Virus record (IMG/VR): IMGVR_UViG_3300046468_000223
Coordinates: 1 to 28,845 of that record
Direction: 5' to 3' (one strand)
From: a virus
DNA: 28,845 bases
Shown: positions 1-8,991 of the stretch, piece by piece
How positions within the stretch are numbered: position 1 is the stretch's first letter
Layout: every line of letters begins with the position of its first letter
Program-made: the position numbers and the translations under genes
The notes under the pieces: generated by a model
Databases searched by the model: none
What the model saw: the letters and a program-made list of their open reading frames with translations, nothing else
What the model was told of the DNA's origin: nothing

Positions 1-2
1 CT

Positions 3-629
3 GCTTATAGAGGATATATTGGTTACGACCACAGTAATGATTCTATGAATTTTGCGTCTAATGATTACATGAACTTTTATACTGTTGGTTTAGAAAGAAT
101 GCGTATTGATTCTTCAGGCAACTTGTTAGTGGGTACTACTAATACTAATCCAGCAGAAAACAACACTACAGGTGCGTCTATATTAGGTGGAGGAGATGGA
201 AGATTATTAGTTTGTGTTGATAATAATGAGGTTGCACAATTTAATAGAAAAACAACTGATGGAACAATATTAGTATTTAGACAAAATGCTGTTGCAAGAG
301 GTTCAGTATCTATTAGTGGTGCTAACACTTCATACAACACAACCTCAGATGCAAGACTCAAAGATGTTACAGGTGAAGCTAGAGGTTTAGAAGTTATTAA
401 CGAACTCAACCCAGTAGCTTATAACTGGAAAGAATCAGGACAAGCTGACGAAGGTCTTATAGCTCAAGAAGTTATGGACATAGTACCAAATGCTGTATCA
501 GGTTCAGAAGAAGAGATGTACCAAATGGATTACAGCAAATTAGTAGTACATTTAGTTGCAGGAATGAAGGAACAACAAGCACAGATTGAAGCCTTACAAT
601 CTGAAATTAACTTACTTAAAGGAGAATAA
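3..629 (+). CDS. Tail fibre/spike C-terminal part with S74 intramolecular chaperone (5' partial)
   Basis: The frame is open to the left edge of the window, so only the last ~208 residues are present. The visible part starts in fibre-like sequence with the motif RMRIDSSGNLLVG, which recurs in phage fibre shafts. It ends in a Peptidase_S74 domain that begins at SDARLKDV (the SD-x-R-x-K signature that carries the self-cleavage serine), continues through a GLIAQEV segment and finishes with a short C-terminal coiled coil (EQQAQIEALQSEINLL). In the family this domain trimerises the fibre, then cleaves itself off. The next gene starts two bases after the stop, behind an AAAGGAG sequence lying inside this gene's end. 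Receptor binding is the likely role, but the receptor-binding part lies outside the window. Confidence 0.9.
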   Translation, partial: AYRGYIGYDHSNDSMNFASNDYMNFYTVGLERMRIDSSGNLLVGTTNTNPAENNTTGASILGGGDGRLLVCVDNNEVAQFNRKTTDGTILVFRQNAVARGSVSISGANTSYNTTSDARLKDVTGEARGLEVINELNPVAYNWKESGQADEGLIAQEVMDIVPNAVSGSEEEMYQMDYSKLVVHLVAGMKEQQAQIEALQSEINLLKGE

Positions 630-630
630 T

Positions 631-972
631 ATGGCAAATACATATACATGGGATTGCAAAACAGTTGACACATATCCAACACACGACAGTCATTCAGACG
701 TTGTTTACAACGTACATTGGCGATTAAACGCAGAGAGCGATCAACAAGACGCTGAAGGTAATAACTATTCAGCTTCTGTTTATGGTACTCACAGCGTTAA
801 TGCAGACGATATATCAAGTTTTGTACCCTTTGCAGATCTTACCAATGACACAGTTACTGGTTGGGTTACAGCAGGTATGGGTGATGATGAAGTCGCTAAT
901 CTAAAAACTGGATTAGATGCACAAATCGCATTATTGATTACACCAACATCTGTTACTAAAACTATAGGTTAA
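631..972 (+). CDS. Small tail-associated protein, DUF7936-like
   Basis: A 113-residue protein. The frame is open further upstream, but the ATG at 631 is preceded by AAAGGAG at 618-624 with ideal spacing, so I use it. It begins MANTYTWDCKTVDTYP and has a central region rich in aromatic and Asp residues (YNVHWRLNAES, ASVYGTHS, FADLTNDTVTGWV) followed by a helical end. This layout resembles a small protein often found beside tail-fibre genes in marine phages; I recognise the pattern from memory and cannot confirm the family. No catalytic motif is visible. A structural or fibre-assembly role is inferred only from position between the fibre and the gp10-like gene. Confidence 0.8.
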   Translation: MANTYTWDCKTVDTYPTHDSHSDVVYNVHWRLNAESDQQDAEGNNYSASVYGTHSVNADDISSFVPFADLTNDTVTGWVTAGMGDDEVANLKTGLDAQIALLITPTSVTKTIG

Positions 973-975
973 ACA

Positions 976-2484
976 ATGGCACTATTGCCTGTAACTCCGC
1001 CAGCTGGCATAGTCAAAAACGGTACTGACTATGCTAACAAAGGTCGTTGGGTTGACGGCAATCTTGTGCGTTTTGAAAACGGCTATCTTAAACCGATTGG
1101 CGGTTGGTCTAAACTAAAAACTACAGCACTTGATGGTGAGCCTATAGGTATGTATGCCTATAAGGACAACCTGGGTGCATCTGTTTTAGCTGTTGGTACA
1201 AGACAAAAGGTTTATGTTTTATACGACAACACATGGACTGATATAACACCATCTGGTTTTGTAAACGATGCTTCTAATGATCCTCTTGGTTATGGTGCAT
1301 ACCACTATAACGTAGAAGATTATGGCGATGCTAGAAGTCAATCTGGACTACCTCTTGATACAGGTCATTTCTCCTTTGATAACTGGGGTGAGGATTTAGT
1401 CTTTTGTTTTTCTGGTGATGGCAAGATATACAAGTGGAGGCCAGTTTCAGGTGGAACAGCTGATACTATTGGCACAGTCGTAACAAACGCTCCTACAGGC
1501 TGTCAGGCTGTCCTAGTAACTAATGAAAGGCATTTAGTTGCTATTGGTTCTGGTGGAGATCCTAGAAAAGTAGCATGGAGTGATAGAGAAGATAGAAACA
1601 CTTGGACATCTAAAGCTACTAATACAGCAGGTGATGTGCAAATACCAACAGGTGGTCGTGCATTACTAGCAGTCAAATACCAAAACGATGTTATGGTTTT
1701 TAGTGATACTGGTATTGATAGAATGAGTTATGTAGGCTCACCTTTTGTTTATGGTATAACCGCAGCAGGTGCAAACTGTAAAGCAGTTAGTAGAAGATCA
1801 GTCGTACAAACAGGAAACTTTTTAGCGTGGATGGGTGAAAACTCATTCTTTGTTTACGATGGTGTTGTTAGAGAAATACCATGCGATGTGCATGATTATG
1901 TATACGACCAACTAAATGTACCAGGAAGAAAAGCATGTTGGGGTGGACATAATTCTAACTTTAACGAAATATGGTGGGGTTTCCCAAGCGGTGATGGTAT
2001 ATATCTACCAAACAAATATGTAATATGGAATTACTTAGAAAACACTTGGTCTATAGGCTCAATGGATAGAGGCTGTTGGATTGACCAAGGTGCGTTTGAT
2101 TTTCCTATTGCTGGTGATTCAAATGGTTTTATATACGAACACGAATCAACCACATTATCTAACTCGCCAAACTTAAATAGTGATGTGCCTTTTTGCACAA
2201 GTGGTCCAATAGAACTAGGTAATGGTGATAACTATGTGCAATGTAATCAGATTATTCCAGACGAAGAAGCAAACACATTACCAGGTGTAACAATAAGTTT
2301 TAAAGGTAAGTTTACCCCATTAGGTAGCGAGACAGACTTTGGTAGTTTTACCTTTGAAAGCGATGGATATACCGATGCTAGGTTTACAGCAAGACAAGTA
2401 CAAATGACTGTAACAGGTAGCACAACACAGGATTTCCAAGTTGGTAATATAAGACTTAATTTAAGAAACAGAGGTAGAAGATAA
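976..2484 (+). CDS. P22 gp10-like head-closure/DNA stabilisation or tail protein
   Basis: A 502-residue protein beginning MALLPVTPPAGIVKNGTDYA. Early segments GRWVDGNLVRFENG and PIGGWSKL, followed by many short beta-strand, Gly/Asp-rich repeats (GAYHYNVEDYGDAR, FSGDGKIYKWRPV, HLVAIGSGGDPRKVAWSD), suggest a beta-propeller-like fold. Proteins of this type in podovirus-like phages are annotated as packaged-DNA stabilisation (P22 gp10-like) or tail-tube proteins, which seal the head after packaging and connect portal to tail. The presence of a P22-like portal elsewhere in the window fits. The stop overlaps the next start by one base (TAATGG). The gene call is very safe; the specific role is moderate. 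Confidence 0.85.
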   Translation: MALLPVTPPAGIVKNGTDYANKGRWVDGNLVRFENGYLKPIGGWSKLKTTALDGEPIGMYAYKDNLGASVLAVGTRQKVYVLYDNTWTDITPSGFVNDASNDPLGYGAYHYNVEDYGDARSQSGLPLDTGHFSFDNWGEDLVFCFSGDGKIYKWRPVSGGTADTIGTVVTNAPTGCQAVLVTNERHLVAIGSGGDPRKVAWSDREDRNTWTSKATNTAGDVQIPTGGRALLAVKYQNDVMVFSDTGIDRMSYVGSPFVYGITAAGANCKAVSRRSVVQTGNFLAWMGENSFFVYDGVVREIPCDVHDYVYDQLNVPGRKACWGGHNSNFNEIWWGFPSGDGIYLPNKYVIWNYLENTWSIGSMDRGCWIDQGAFDFPIAGDSNGFIYEHESTTLSNSPNLNSDVPFCTSGPIELGNGDNYVQCNQIIPDEEANTLPGVTISFKGKFTPLGSETDFGSFTFESDGYTDARFTARQVQMTVTGSTTQDFQVGNIRLNLRNRGRR

Positions 2485-2849
2485 TGGATCTATCCTCACA
2501 AAGACAATATATACAGCGTGCAATTAATGTTAAATATTCTTTTGCAGCTACAACACAACAAACCATCTATACTGCACCAACTGGTGATGATTTTACTTTT
2601 GCTATTATAAAAGGTTTTTTAGTTTGCGATCATGGTAATCAGCAAACTAATTTAGATGTATCTATAACTGATACAGGCTCTAATGAGTTTTTTATTTATA
2701 AACAACACAATATAACAGCACACGCTACTGACGAGTTGCAAACCAATGCAGGAATCGTATTACAACAAGGCGAAATATTAAAAGCACAAGTAAACCATGC
2801 AAACATACATTTAGTTTTAAGCATTATAGAATATGGCAAAGGCGACTAA
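2484..2849 (+). CDS. Small putative virion protein, unknown
   Basis: A 121-residue protein translated from an ATG that overlaps the stop of the upstream gp10-like gene by one base. It has alternating hydrophobic and polar residues suggesting an all-beta sandwich (YSFAATTQQTIYTAP, FTFAIIKGFLVCD, LDVSITDTGSNEFFIY), with no transmembrane segment or catalytic motif. Small beta-rich proteins in this position are often tail or head-completion proteins; that is an inference from context only. Its 3' end overlaps the next gene by 17 bases. Confidence 0.8.
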   Translation: MDLSSQRQYIQRAINVKYSFAATTQQTIYTAPTGDDFTFAIIKGFLVCDHGNQQTNLDVSITDTGSNEFFIYKQHNITAHATDELQTNAGIVLQQGEILKAQVNHANIHLVLSIIEYGKGD

Positions 2850-3240
2850 TAAAGTAGTAGACATACAAGAGGCTAAAAGAGAGCCTTGGGAAGTTGAATG
2901 GGAAAGGTGTAAGCCTTATATAGCAAAAGCTGTAAAACATCAAGATTCCTATACAATTGATGACATAGAGGATAAAATAAGGAATGGAATATTCCATTTA
3001 TGGCCAGGCAAAAAGTCTGCATACATAACAGAATTTGTAATATATCCACAGGTGAAAGCCATGAACCTTTTATTTTGTGGTGGTAATTACAAAGAATTAG
3101 AAGAAATGCTGCCTTATATAGAAGAGTTCGCTAAGAAAGCTGGCATAAAAAGGCTTTACGGCGGTGGCAGAAAAGGATGGATTAGAAAGATAAAACATCT
3201 AGGATTTGAAACAGAATATTTAATTAGAAAAGACTTATGA
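2833..3240 (+). CDS. T7 gp13-like / GNAT-fold protein
   Basis: A 135-residue protein starting inside the end of its upstream neighbour. The segment FHLWPGKKSAYITEFVIYPQ followed by LLFCGGNYKELEEMLPYIEEFAKKAGIKRLYGGGRKGW and ending LGFETEY matches the pattern of small GNAT-like proteins encoded among phage tail and internal virion genes (T7 gp13-like). They contain the core strands of the acetyltransferase fold. In this family an enzymatic acetyl-CoA role has not been clear, and many act in virion assembly. The start of the next gene overlaps its stop (ATGA), so the two are probably translated together. Confidence 0.8.
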   Translation: MAKATNKVVDIQEAKREPWEVEWERCKPYIAKAVKHQDSYTIDDIEDKIRNGIFHLWPGKKSAYITEFVIYPQVKAMNLLFCGGNYKELEEMLPYIEEFAKKAGIKRLYGGGRKGWIRKIKHLGFETEYLIRKDL

Positions 3241-4589
3241 GTAAAGGAAAAACCACAACAATATCAGAAGCAAGTTTACCAGCTTTCCAAGAAGCACAAT
3301 TTAAAGAGCTTTTTGGTGCAGCTAAAGGTGTATCACAACAACCATTCTTACCCTATACAGGACCAATGGTTGCTGGTTTCTCACCAGATCAACTACGACA
3401 GTTTCAAGCTACTAGAGGTATGTTTGAATCTGGTATGGGTTATGACCCAACACAAGCCTTACAAGGTATGGCACAAGATCAATTTAAGCCTACCATACAA
3501 CCTGTTACTGGTTTTGAAGCACCAACCATAGAAGCAACACAATCTCCAGGCGCAGCTCAAATAGGTCCAGTATCTGCTCCACAGTTCAGGGGTTTACTAA
3601 GCCAGGACATAGGAGCCTATCAATCTCCGTATCAACAACAAGTCATAGATTTAGCAATGGGCGACATACAGCGACAAGCTGACATAGCGCGTGGCGGTGC
3701 GCAGGATAGAGCAATTAGAGCAGGTGCTTTCGGCGGTTCAAGATCTGCATTATTAGAGTCTGAATCACAAAGACCTTACGCAGAGCAAATGGCTAGAACA
3801 GCAGCTGGTTTAAGACAATCTGGTTTTGAGCAGGCGCAAGCGGCAGCGCAGTCTGACTTAGCAAGACAACAACAGTTAGGTATGTTTGGTTCAGAGCAAC
3901 AGCAACAGCGTGCATTACAACAAGCACAACTTGGTCAACAAGCAGGTATCTTTGGCGCAGAACTAGGACAGCAAAGACGGATGCAACAGGCACAGCTACA
4001 ACAACAAAGACAGATGGGTGGCTTAGACATTGCTGGCAGAGCAGCTTTAGCACAACCATCACTAGAGATGCAGGCAAGACAACAAAGAGCAGGCTTGCTA
4101 GGTGGCTTACAAGGACAGCAAATACAACAATTAGGATTGCTAGGAGGCGCAGGTGCGCAGCAGCAGGCGCTACAGCAAAGAGCAATCGATGCACAAAGAG
4201 GCGAGTTCCAAAGAGCGCTTGGTTATGGACCACAGCAAATTGGTTTATTACAAGCTGGCATGGGTACACCTCTTATAAGTCAAACCACAACAGGTCAGCA
4301 AAAAACTGGTTTAGGTGATGTTTTAGGAACAGCAGCACAATTAGCAGGTATGTATTTCATGGGGCCTACAAGTGGTTCAGATAAAAGAATGAAAAAAGAT
4401 ATTACGTTTATTGGTAAGGAAAAAGGACATAATATATATTCATGGAATTGGAAAGATGAAGCAAAATCTATGGGATGGGATAAATATCCAACAACAGGCG
4501 TTCTAGCACAAGAGGTTATAAAGTATATGCCAGAAGCAGTAACCAAAAATGCTAATGGTTATTACATGGTTAATTACGGAGTTTTATAA
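3237..4589 (+). CDS. Gln/Ala-rich virion protein with C-terminal S74-like chaperone domain
   Basis: A 450-residue protein. Residues ~135-320 are extremely rich in Gln, Ala, Gly and Arg (for example QQQRALQQAQLGQQAGIFG and QRRMQQAQLQQQRQMGG), forming a long helical, repeat-like segment. The last ~70 residues begin SDKRMKKDITFIG (Ser at about 381) and contain TTGVLAQEVIKYMPEAV and YYMVNYGVL. This is the Peptidase_S74 signature with the nucleophilic Ser kept, but it ends without the usual coiled-coil tail. The gene lies upstream of the two large ejection-type genes, so it may be an internal or tail-tip protein that uses the S74 end for trimerisation. Its start overlaps the upstream stop by four bases (ATGA). 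Confidence 0.85.
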   Translation: MSKGKTTTISEASLPAFQEAQFKELFGAAKGVSQQPFLPYTGPMVAGFSPDQLRQFQATRGMFESGMGYDPTQALQGMAQDQFKPTIQPVTGFEAPTIEATQSPGAAQIGPVSAPQFRGLLSQDIGAYQSPYQQQVIDLAMGDIQRQADIARGGAQDRAIRAGAFGGSRSALLESESQRPYAEQMARTAAGLRQSGFEQAQAAAQSDLARQQQLGMFGSEQQQQRALQQAQLGQQAGIFGAELGQQRRMQQAQLQQQRQMGGLDIAGRAALAQPSLEMQARQQRAGLLGGLQGQQIQQLGLLGGAGAQQQALQQRAIDAQRGEFQRALGYGPQQIGLLQAGMGTPLISQTTTGQQKTGLGDVLGTAAQLAGMYFMGPTSGSDKRMKKDITFIGKEKGHNIYSWNWKDEAKSMGWDKYPTTGVLAQEVIKYMPEAVTKNANGYYMVNYGVL

Positions 4590-5899
4590 TGGTTTTTGAT
4601 TTTACAAATCCATATGGGATGGTAGGTAGCCAGCCTAGTATTGGACCAATAACACCACAAATGCCACAACCACAACCAACACAAACACCCAATCCTATGG
4701 GCGGTGGCAAAAACGATAAACTTGCATTAATGCTTTATGCTTTAGGCGGTGCTTTAAAGGGCGACAAAAACTTTGTACAAAACACCATGCAGTTGCAGAA
4801 TATACAAGACGCAAAAAAAAGAGAAAAAGAAATGAAAGAGAACTGGCAAAAAGTTCTCGGAAATTTAGAAGGAGATATAAATCCTACATTGCTTGAATTA
4901 GCAAGAGTTGTCGGTCCAGAAAAAGGCGCTGGATTAGTTGCGTCTGGATTATCAACAGGTACAAAAGATTCAGTAGAAAGGTTTAGTATATTTAGTAACA
5001 AGGCTGGTAGGGTAATTGGTAGTGTTTTAAAAACAGATGCAGAAGGCATTGCTGCTGTTCAAGCAGATCCTGATAAACAAATAGCTCCATTATCAGCTCC
5101 ATCAACATCAAAAAGCGCTGTATCAGACCCTTTAAGAACAATAACCAAGGATGGTAAAGTTGTAAAAAATGTTAGAGACAGTGAGCTTACTGCTGAAAAA
5201 ATAACTAAAATTAACCAAGCTGGACAGGTTATTCAACCATTAGGATTTACTGAAAAATTTGAAAGCAGTAAAGATGTAGATTTTAATCCTATAAAATCTA
5301 AATATTTGGCTACACAAAATATTATAATTAAAGCATCTGAATTATCAGATAAATTTGTCAGCGAACCATCTTCAGCGCTAGCTGTAGGAACTGCTGCACA
5401 ATTTATTGATGGTGTCATACAAAATTTAGATGCAGGTGCAGATTTATTATCTTCTGCAAAAGATAAAAAAGCTTATCAATATATGCAAAAAACAAGCACC
5501 TCTTTACAAGGTAAGGACTTTGGAGATGCAATTAAACAAGCATCAAAAGATTCAGGAGTAGCTGAATCAAGAATTAGAGATTTAGCTTATTTGTTTGCAG
5601 CGGCAAGAGGTCAAGAAGGCAGAGGATTGTCAGATAAAGACTTTGAAAATGCTTTAAAAATTGTAAGCGGAGGTGTGGGTGCCGAGGGAAGGGGAGCTGT
5701 GTTAAAAGATGTTTCCAACAGCTTGAGAGAAGAATTTTACAGAGATATAAATTTTGATATTGCTACAAGCGAAAATGAAGCTTATGTTAATAAGTTAAAA
5801 GGTTTGCCAGAATTACCATATTATGTAGATCCATTTGCACAACAAACATCAACAACCCAAACAACAGACGGCATACCAAGAGTTAGAATAAAGTTATAA
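4589..5899 (+). CDS. Putative internal/ejection virion protein, unknown family
   Basis: A 436-residue protein. The N-terminal ~45 residues are Pro/Gln-rich (ITPQMPQPQPTQTPNPMGGG), followed by a hydrophobic/Ala stretch (KLALMLYALGGALKG) and then mainly helical sequence with lysine-rich coiled segments. A GGAG sequence sits eight bases before the ATG, which overlaps the upstream stop. The late-residue region RIRDLAYLFAAARGQEGRGLSDKDFENALK has a regular helical pattern. I do not recognise a named family. The position between an S74-ended protein and a 706-residue protein, together with size and composition, suggests a capsid-internal protein ejected with the DNA. Confidence 0.8.
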   Translation: MVFDFTNPYGMVGSQPSIGPITPQMPQPQPTQTPNPMGGGKNDKLALMLYALGGALKGDKNFVQNTMQLQNIQDAKKREKEMKENWQKVLGNLEGDINPTLLELARVVGPEKGAGLVASGLSTGTKDSVERFSIFSNKAGRVIGSVLKTDAEGIAAVQADPDKQIAPLSAPSTSKSAVSDPLRTITKDGKVVKNVRDSELTAEKITKINQAGQVIQPLGFTEKFESSKDVDFNPIKSKYLATQNIIIKASELSDKFVSEPSSALAVGTAAQFIDGVIQNLDAGADLLSSAKDKKAYQYMQKTSTSLQGKDFGDAIKQASKDSGVAESRIRDLAYLFAAARGQEGRGLSDKDFENALKIVSGGVGAEGRGAVLKDVSNSLREEFYRDINFDIATSENEAYVNKLKGLPELPYYVDPFAQQTSTTQTTDGIPRVRIKL

Positions 5900-5900
5900 A

Positions 5901-8021
5901 ATGGCACAAGTAATATATGAATTTGAATTGCCTGACGGTTCAATTTTAGAGATTGAGGGTGATGAAGGTAAACAGGCTGAAGCTACTGCAAAAGCGAAGG
6001 AATATATTGCTGCGCAACAACCAACACCTTTAAGTAGAAAAGAACGAGCAGAGGACTACCTAAGATCAGCAGCAGGTGGAGGATATATGGGTTTGTCATA
6101 TATACCTGGTGCGGCTGGTGACATAGAACAATTAGGAAAAGCAATACCAGGTAGGTTTGGTAAATTTTTGACAACTCCAATAAGAGAATTAGTTACTGGC
6201 AAAAAAACAGAACCAGCAAAAATATTTCCAACATCTGCTGAAGTTAGAGAAAAGGTAGAAGAGTTTGTACCAGGTTTGAAAGAGGTTGGTGAATATGATC
6301 CACAAACTACAATGGGTGGTTATTTAAAAACTATACCAGAATTTGCAGCTCCTGGTATTTTAGGAAAAACAAAACAAGCAAGAAAGTTTGGTCTTGGTTT
6401 GGGTGCTGCTTCTGGCGGTGTTTATGAAACTGTAGAAAGCGCAACAGGCAGTCCTCTTACAGCGACTGGCATAACACTACCTTTTGCAATAGCTACTGGT
6501 AAGTTGTTTGGTCCATCTACGGCTGCTGGATTATCAGAAAAATCTTTAAAGGGAATAGATAAAGCTGAACTAGATGAAGCAATAAAGTTAGAAAATTTAG
6601 CAAAAACAGAAGGCATAAAGCTTTTACCTGGTGAAACTTTAGATAACAAATTGGTAAACCAATTAACGCAAGATGTATTAAGAAGTGAAAAAGGTGGACC
6701 ATACATATATGAATCTATAAAAGGAAGGCCTGTTGATGCTTTAAATTTAGCTACAAGCAAGGCTGCAAAAATTGCAGATATACCAGAAAGTCAAAGAAGG
6801 GTTTTAGAATCAATACAAAAAACAGCAAAATCAGCTATTACTAGTTCTGAAAAAAGAAGATCGCAGGAAGCATTTAATCAAGGTTATAGACTTTCAAATG
6901 TTGAAACAATAGCACCAGGACAGGTTTTAAATATTATAAAAAACATTGATAATTTAATTGCAGATTCTTCACCTAATAGTTTGAATCAAAGAAAATTAAA
7001 ACAAATAAGAAAAGAACTAATTGTTAAAGAAGGCATAGATGATGGTGTCAAATATACAGTTCCTGTAACTAATATAAATAAGTTAGACTCAACCTTTAAA
7101 ACTTACAGAGATGCCGTACAGGACTCTAGAAAAAATGTTGCGGACCCAAGAAGATTTGTGCAAAAAGATTTAGGTGCAAAATTATTTAACTCAGACGGAT
7201 CTGGTGCTTTAGATGTATTAAAAAGCCAACTAAATACAAATACAAATTATAGAAAAGCCAATCAAGTTTACGAAGATTTAACAAAAAATGTAGTTAATAT
7301 TATAAAAGATAATACTGGTACATTAGCAAAAGAAGGTATAGATTTAAATACAATAGAAAAATTTATTTTTAATTCTGCAAAAGCAGACAGTGTAGATATA
7401 AACAATACATTAAAAACATTAAATGCTGTTAATCCAGAAGCAACAAAACAAATTGCAAATTTATATTTTAGAAATGCAATTAATAACGCTTTTCCAATTG
7501 TTAAACAAGGCGAGGATTTAAGTCAAGGCTTCAAATTAATAGAATCAATTGCAAAAACTGGCAAACAAAGAAATAATTTTTTAACTGTTATAGATAATGT
7601 TGCAGATGCGCACGGAGTAAATAGAAAAGATTTTAAAGTTGGTTTTGAAAATATGATTAATATTTTAGATAGAACTGGTAGAATTTCTAATATTAATAAA
7701 CCTGGATTTGATGTCCAGGGTATTGCGGCAAGGACACTCGCTAAAGATTTGGCCATGATGAAAACTTTTAATCCATTGGTTAGGTTGGCAACAAAGTATG
7801 GAGAATTTAAATCTGCGCGTGCAATGGGTGAGTTAGGAAAAATCATGGCAAACGATGACGCTGTAGCTACTTTAGTTATGCTGGGTAAAACAAATCCACA
7901 ATCAAAACAAGCAATACAATATACCTTAAATATTATAAACAGCGTTTCCCCAACAACTGAAAGATTGCAAAGACAGGAATATTTACAATCTCTTTCTCAA
8001 CCACAGCCTTTACTAGAATAA
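5901..8021 (+). CDS. Large putative ejection/internal virion protein
   Basis: A 706-residue protein that begins with a small beta-hairpin-like module (YEFELPDGSILEIEGDEGKQ) common at the start of phage internal proteins. Next come Gly/Ala-rich, weakly hydrophobic segments at ~55-75 and ~150-210 (AAGGGYMGLSYIPGAAG, FGLGLGAASGGVYETVESA) that could insert into membranes. The rest is long, charged helical sequence up to residue ~700. This composition is typical of podovirus ejection proteins that form a conduit across the envelope. I see no transglycosylase motif. No ribosome binding site is evident before the ATG, so translation is probably coupled to the upstream gene, which ends two bases earlier. 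Confidence 0.8.
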   Translation: MAQVIYEFELPDGSILEIEGDEGKQAEATAKAKEYIAAQQPTPLSRKERAEDYLRSAAGGGYMGLSYIPGAAGDIEQLGKAIPGRFGKFLTTPIRELVTGKKTEPAKIFPTSAEVREKVEEFVPGLKEVGEYDPQTTMGGYLKTIPEFAAPGILGKTKQARKFGLGLGAASGGVYETVESATGSPLTATGITLPFAIATGKLFGPSTAAGLSEKSLKGIDKAELDEAIKLENLAKTEGIKLLPGETLDNKLVNQLTQDVLRSEKGGPYIYESIKGRPVDALNLATSKAAKIADIPESQRRVLESIQKTAKSAITSSEKRRSQEAFNQGYRLSNVETIAPGQVLNIIKNIDNLIADSSPNSLNQRKLKQIRKELIVKEGIDDGVKYTVPVTNINKLDSTFKTYRDAVQDSRKNVADPRRFVQKDLGAKLFNSDGSGALDVLKSQLNTNTNYRKANQVYEDLTKNVVNIIKDNTGTLAKEGIDLNTIEKFIFNSAKADSVDINNTLKTLNAVNPEATKQIANLYFRNAINNAFPIVKQGEDLSQGFKLIESIAKTGKQRNNFLTVIDNVADAHGVNRKDFKVGFENMINILDRTGRISNINKPGFDVQGIAARTLAKDLAMMKTFNPLVRLATKYGEFKSARAMGELGKIMANDDAVATLVMLGKTNPQSKQAIQYTLNIINSVSPTTERLQRQEYLQSLSQPQPLLE

Positions 8022-8025
8022 CCTC

Positions 8026-8439
8026 ATGCCACGCCAATCTGAAAGAGTTGGCCGATCTGGAGAATACCTAGTAGCCTCGCTACTTTCTTTACACGCAGAC
8101 ACTGTAATGATAGTTCCACACAGCGCGGAGGCAGACATCATCTTTGATGTTGACCATACTCTATATAAGTGCCAGGTTAAAACACAATCAAAAATACAAA
8201 ACTGTAGAGTGTCATGGATATATGACTTTAGGCGCGGTGCTTATACCAAAGAAAGATTCTATTCAGAAAATGCTATAGATGTTTATGCTTTGGTTGCTTT
8301 AAAACATCAAACAGTTAAGTTTATGTTTCCAAATGGTCTAAAGCAGATAAGTTTTAAAGACGAGGATGTTCAAGCGTGGGACACGCTGAAGAATACAAAA
8401 GACCTATTTAAAGAGCTTCGATGTCAACAGACACTTTAG
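8026..8439 (+). CDS. Small PD-(D/E)XK-like nuclease (Holliday-junction-resolvase type)
   Basis: A 137-residue protein with a plausible PD-(D/E)XK core. There is an early glutamate in GRSGEYLVASLL (E13), an acidic residue in AEADIIFDV (D37) and a QVK triad end in YKCQVKTQSK (Q50, K52). The order and spacing match small archaeal/phage resolvase-like or Mrr-like endonucleases that act on branched or foreign DNA. Glutamine replacing the usual E or D of the ExK motif is accepted in some branches. It closes the structural operon and its last 32 bases overlap the convergent gene on the other strand. Catalytic activity is inferred, not shown. Confidence 0.7.
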   Translation: MPRQSERVGRSGEYLVASLLSLHADTVMIVPHSAEADIIFDVDHTLYKCQVKTQSKIQNCRVSWIYDFRRGAYTKERFYSENAIDVYALVALKHQTVKFMFPNGLKQISFKDEDVQAWDTLKNTKDLFKELRCQQTL

Positions 8440-8623
8440 GTTCTTTGTAATGCTTTACAGAGTTCATACCCAAAGATATTAGATACTCAACCACCTTGTG
8501 TGGTTCTTTCTGTTCGCTCTCACAAAAATCCTTAAACTTTTTAGCAAGATGTTTGTTTACATATATAGGCTTTCTTCCGTTCCTTTCGTTTAAGATACGA
8601 TCATCAAACTCATATAAATTCAT
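8408..8623 (-). CDS. Small protein with ribbon-helix-helix-like pattern
   Basis: A 71-residue minus-strand protein preceded by GAGGTAGCT just upstream of the ATG. The segment RKPIYVNKHLAKKFKDFCESEQKEPHKVVEYLISLGM has the order strand-helix-helix typical of ribbon-helix-helix DNA-binding proteins, but I cannot assign a family. Its 3' end overlaps the convergent nuclease gene by 32 bases. It is the second gene of a two-gene minus-strand unit with the DUF3310 gene 13 bases upstream. A regulatory role is possible. Confidence 0.65.
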   Translation of the reverse strand: MNLYEFDDRILNERNGRKPIYVNKHLAKKFKDFCESEQKEPHKVVEYLISLGMNSVKHYKEPKVSVDIEAL

Positions 8624-8636
8624 AGCTACCTCATGG

Positions 8637-8969
8637 TTATAGAGAAACTTCTACTGAATAATCTCCTATATTATTACCTTTAGCATCTGTTCCGTAAACC
8701 ATCTGTAATTCAAGATCTATAAAGTGTTTGGCTTTTAACAAGTCAGTCACCCTATCCTGTTTCTCTCCTTTACTTCTGGTTATATATTTTAAACAACTAC
8801 CTAGGTTATAAGACAGGTTGTTAGCGTATATATAATCAATAGGCTGTATCTTGGACTGCTTATAGTGCGTTCCAGCTACTTGGTTATTGGTTGCAAGCTG
8901 ATCTATCTCTTGATCCCAATCCTTTTCGTTTCCTATGTTAGTATGTGCGTATACTGTTTTATTCATCAT
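8637..8969 (-). CDS. DUF3310 phage protein
   Basis: A 110-residue protein. The core motif HYKQSKIQPIDYIYANNLSY, then GSCLKYITRSKGEKQDRVTDLLKAKHFID, is characteristic of DUF3310, found in many phages. It is sometimes described as a nucleotide-kinase accessory or MazG-like helical protein, but its biochemical role is unproven. The start has GGGAGA nine bases upstream. The N-terminal ~27 residues before the core look disordered and charged. It diverges from the replication operon across an 87-base region holding a palindrome, suggesting early expression and possibly shared control. Confidence 0.85.
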   Translation of the reverse strand: MMNKTVYAHTNIGNEKDWDQEIDQLATNNQVAGTHYKQSKIQPIDYIYANNLSYNLGSCLKYITRSKGEKQDRVTDLLKAKHFIDLELQMVYGTDAKGNNIGDYSVEVSL

Positions 8970-8991
8970 TAATTTCTCCCAAATTTTATTA

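Noticed and set aside
3793-4269. 158-codon minus-strand frame inside the Gln/Ala-rich gene
   Set aside because: Its Val/Leu/Ala run results from reading CAA/GCA repeats on the opposite strand.
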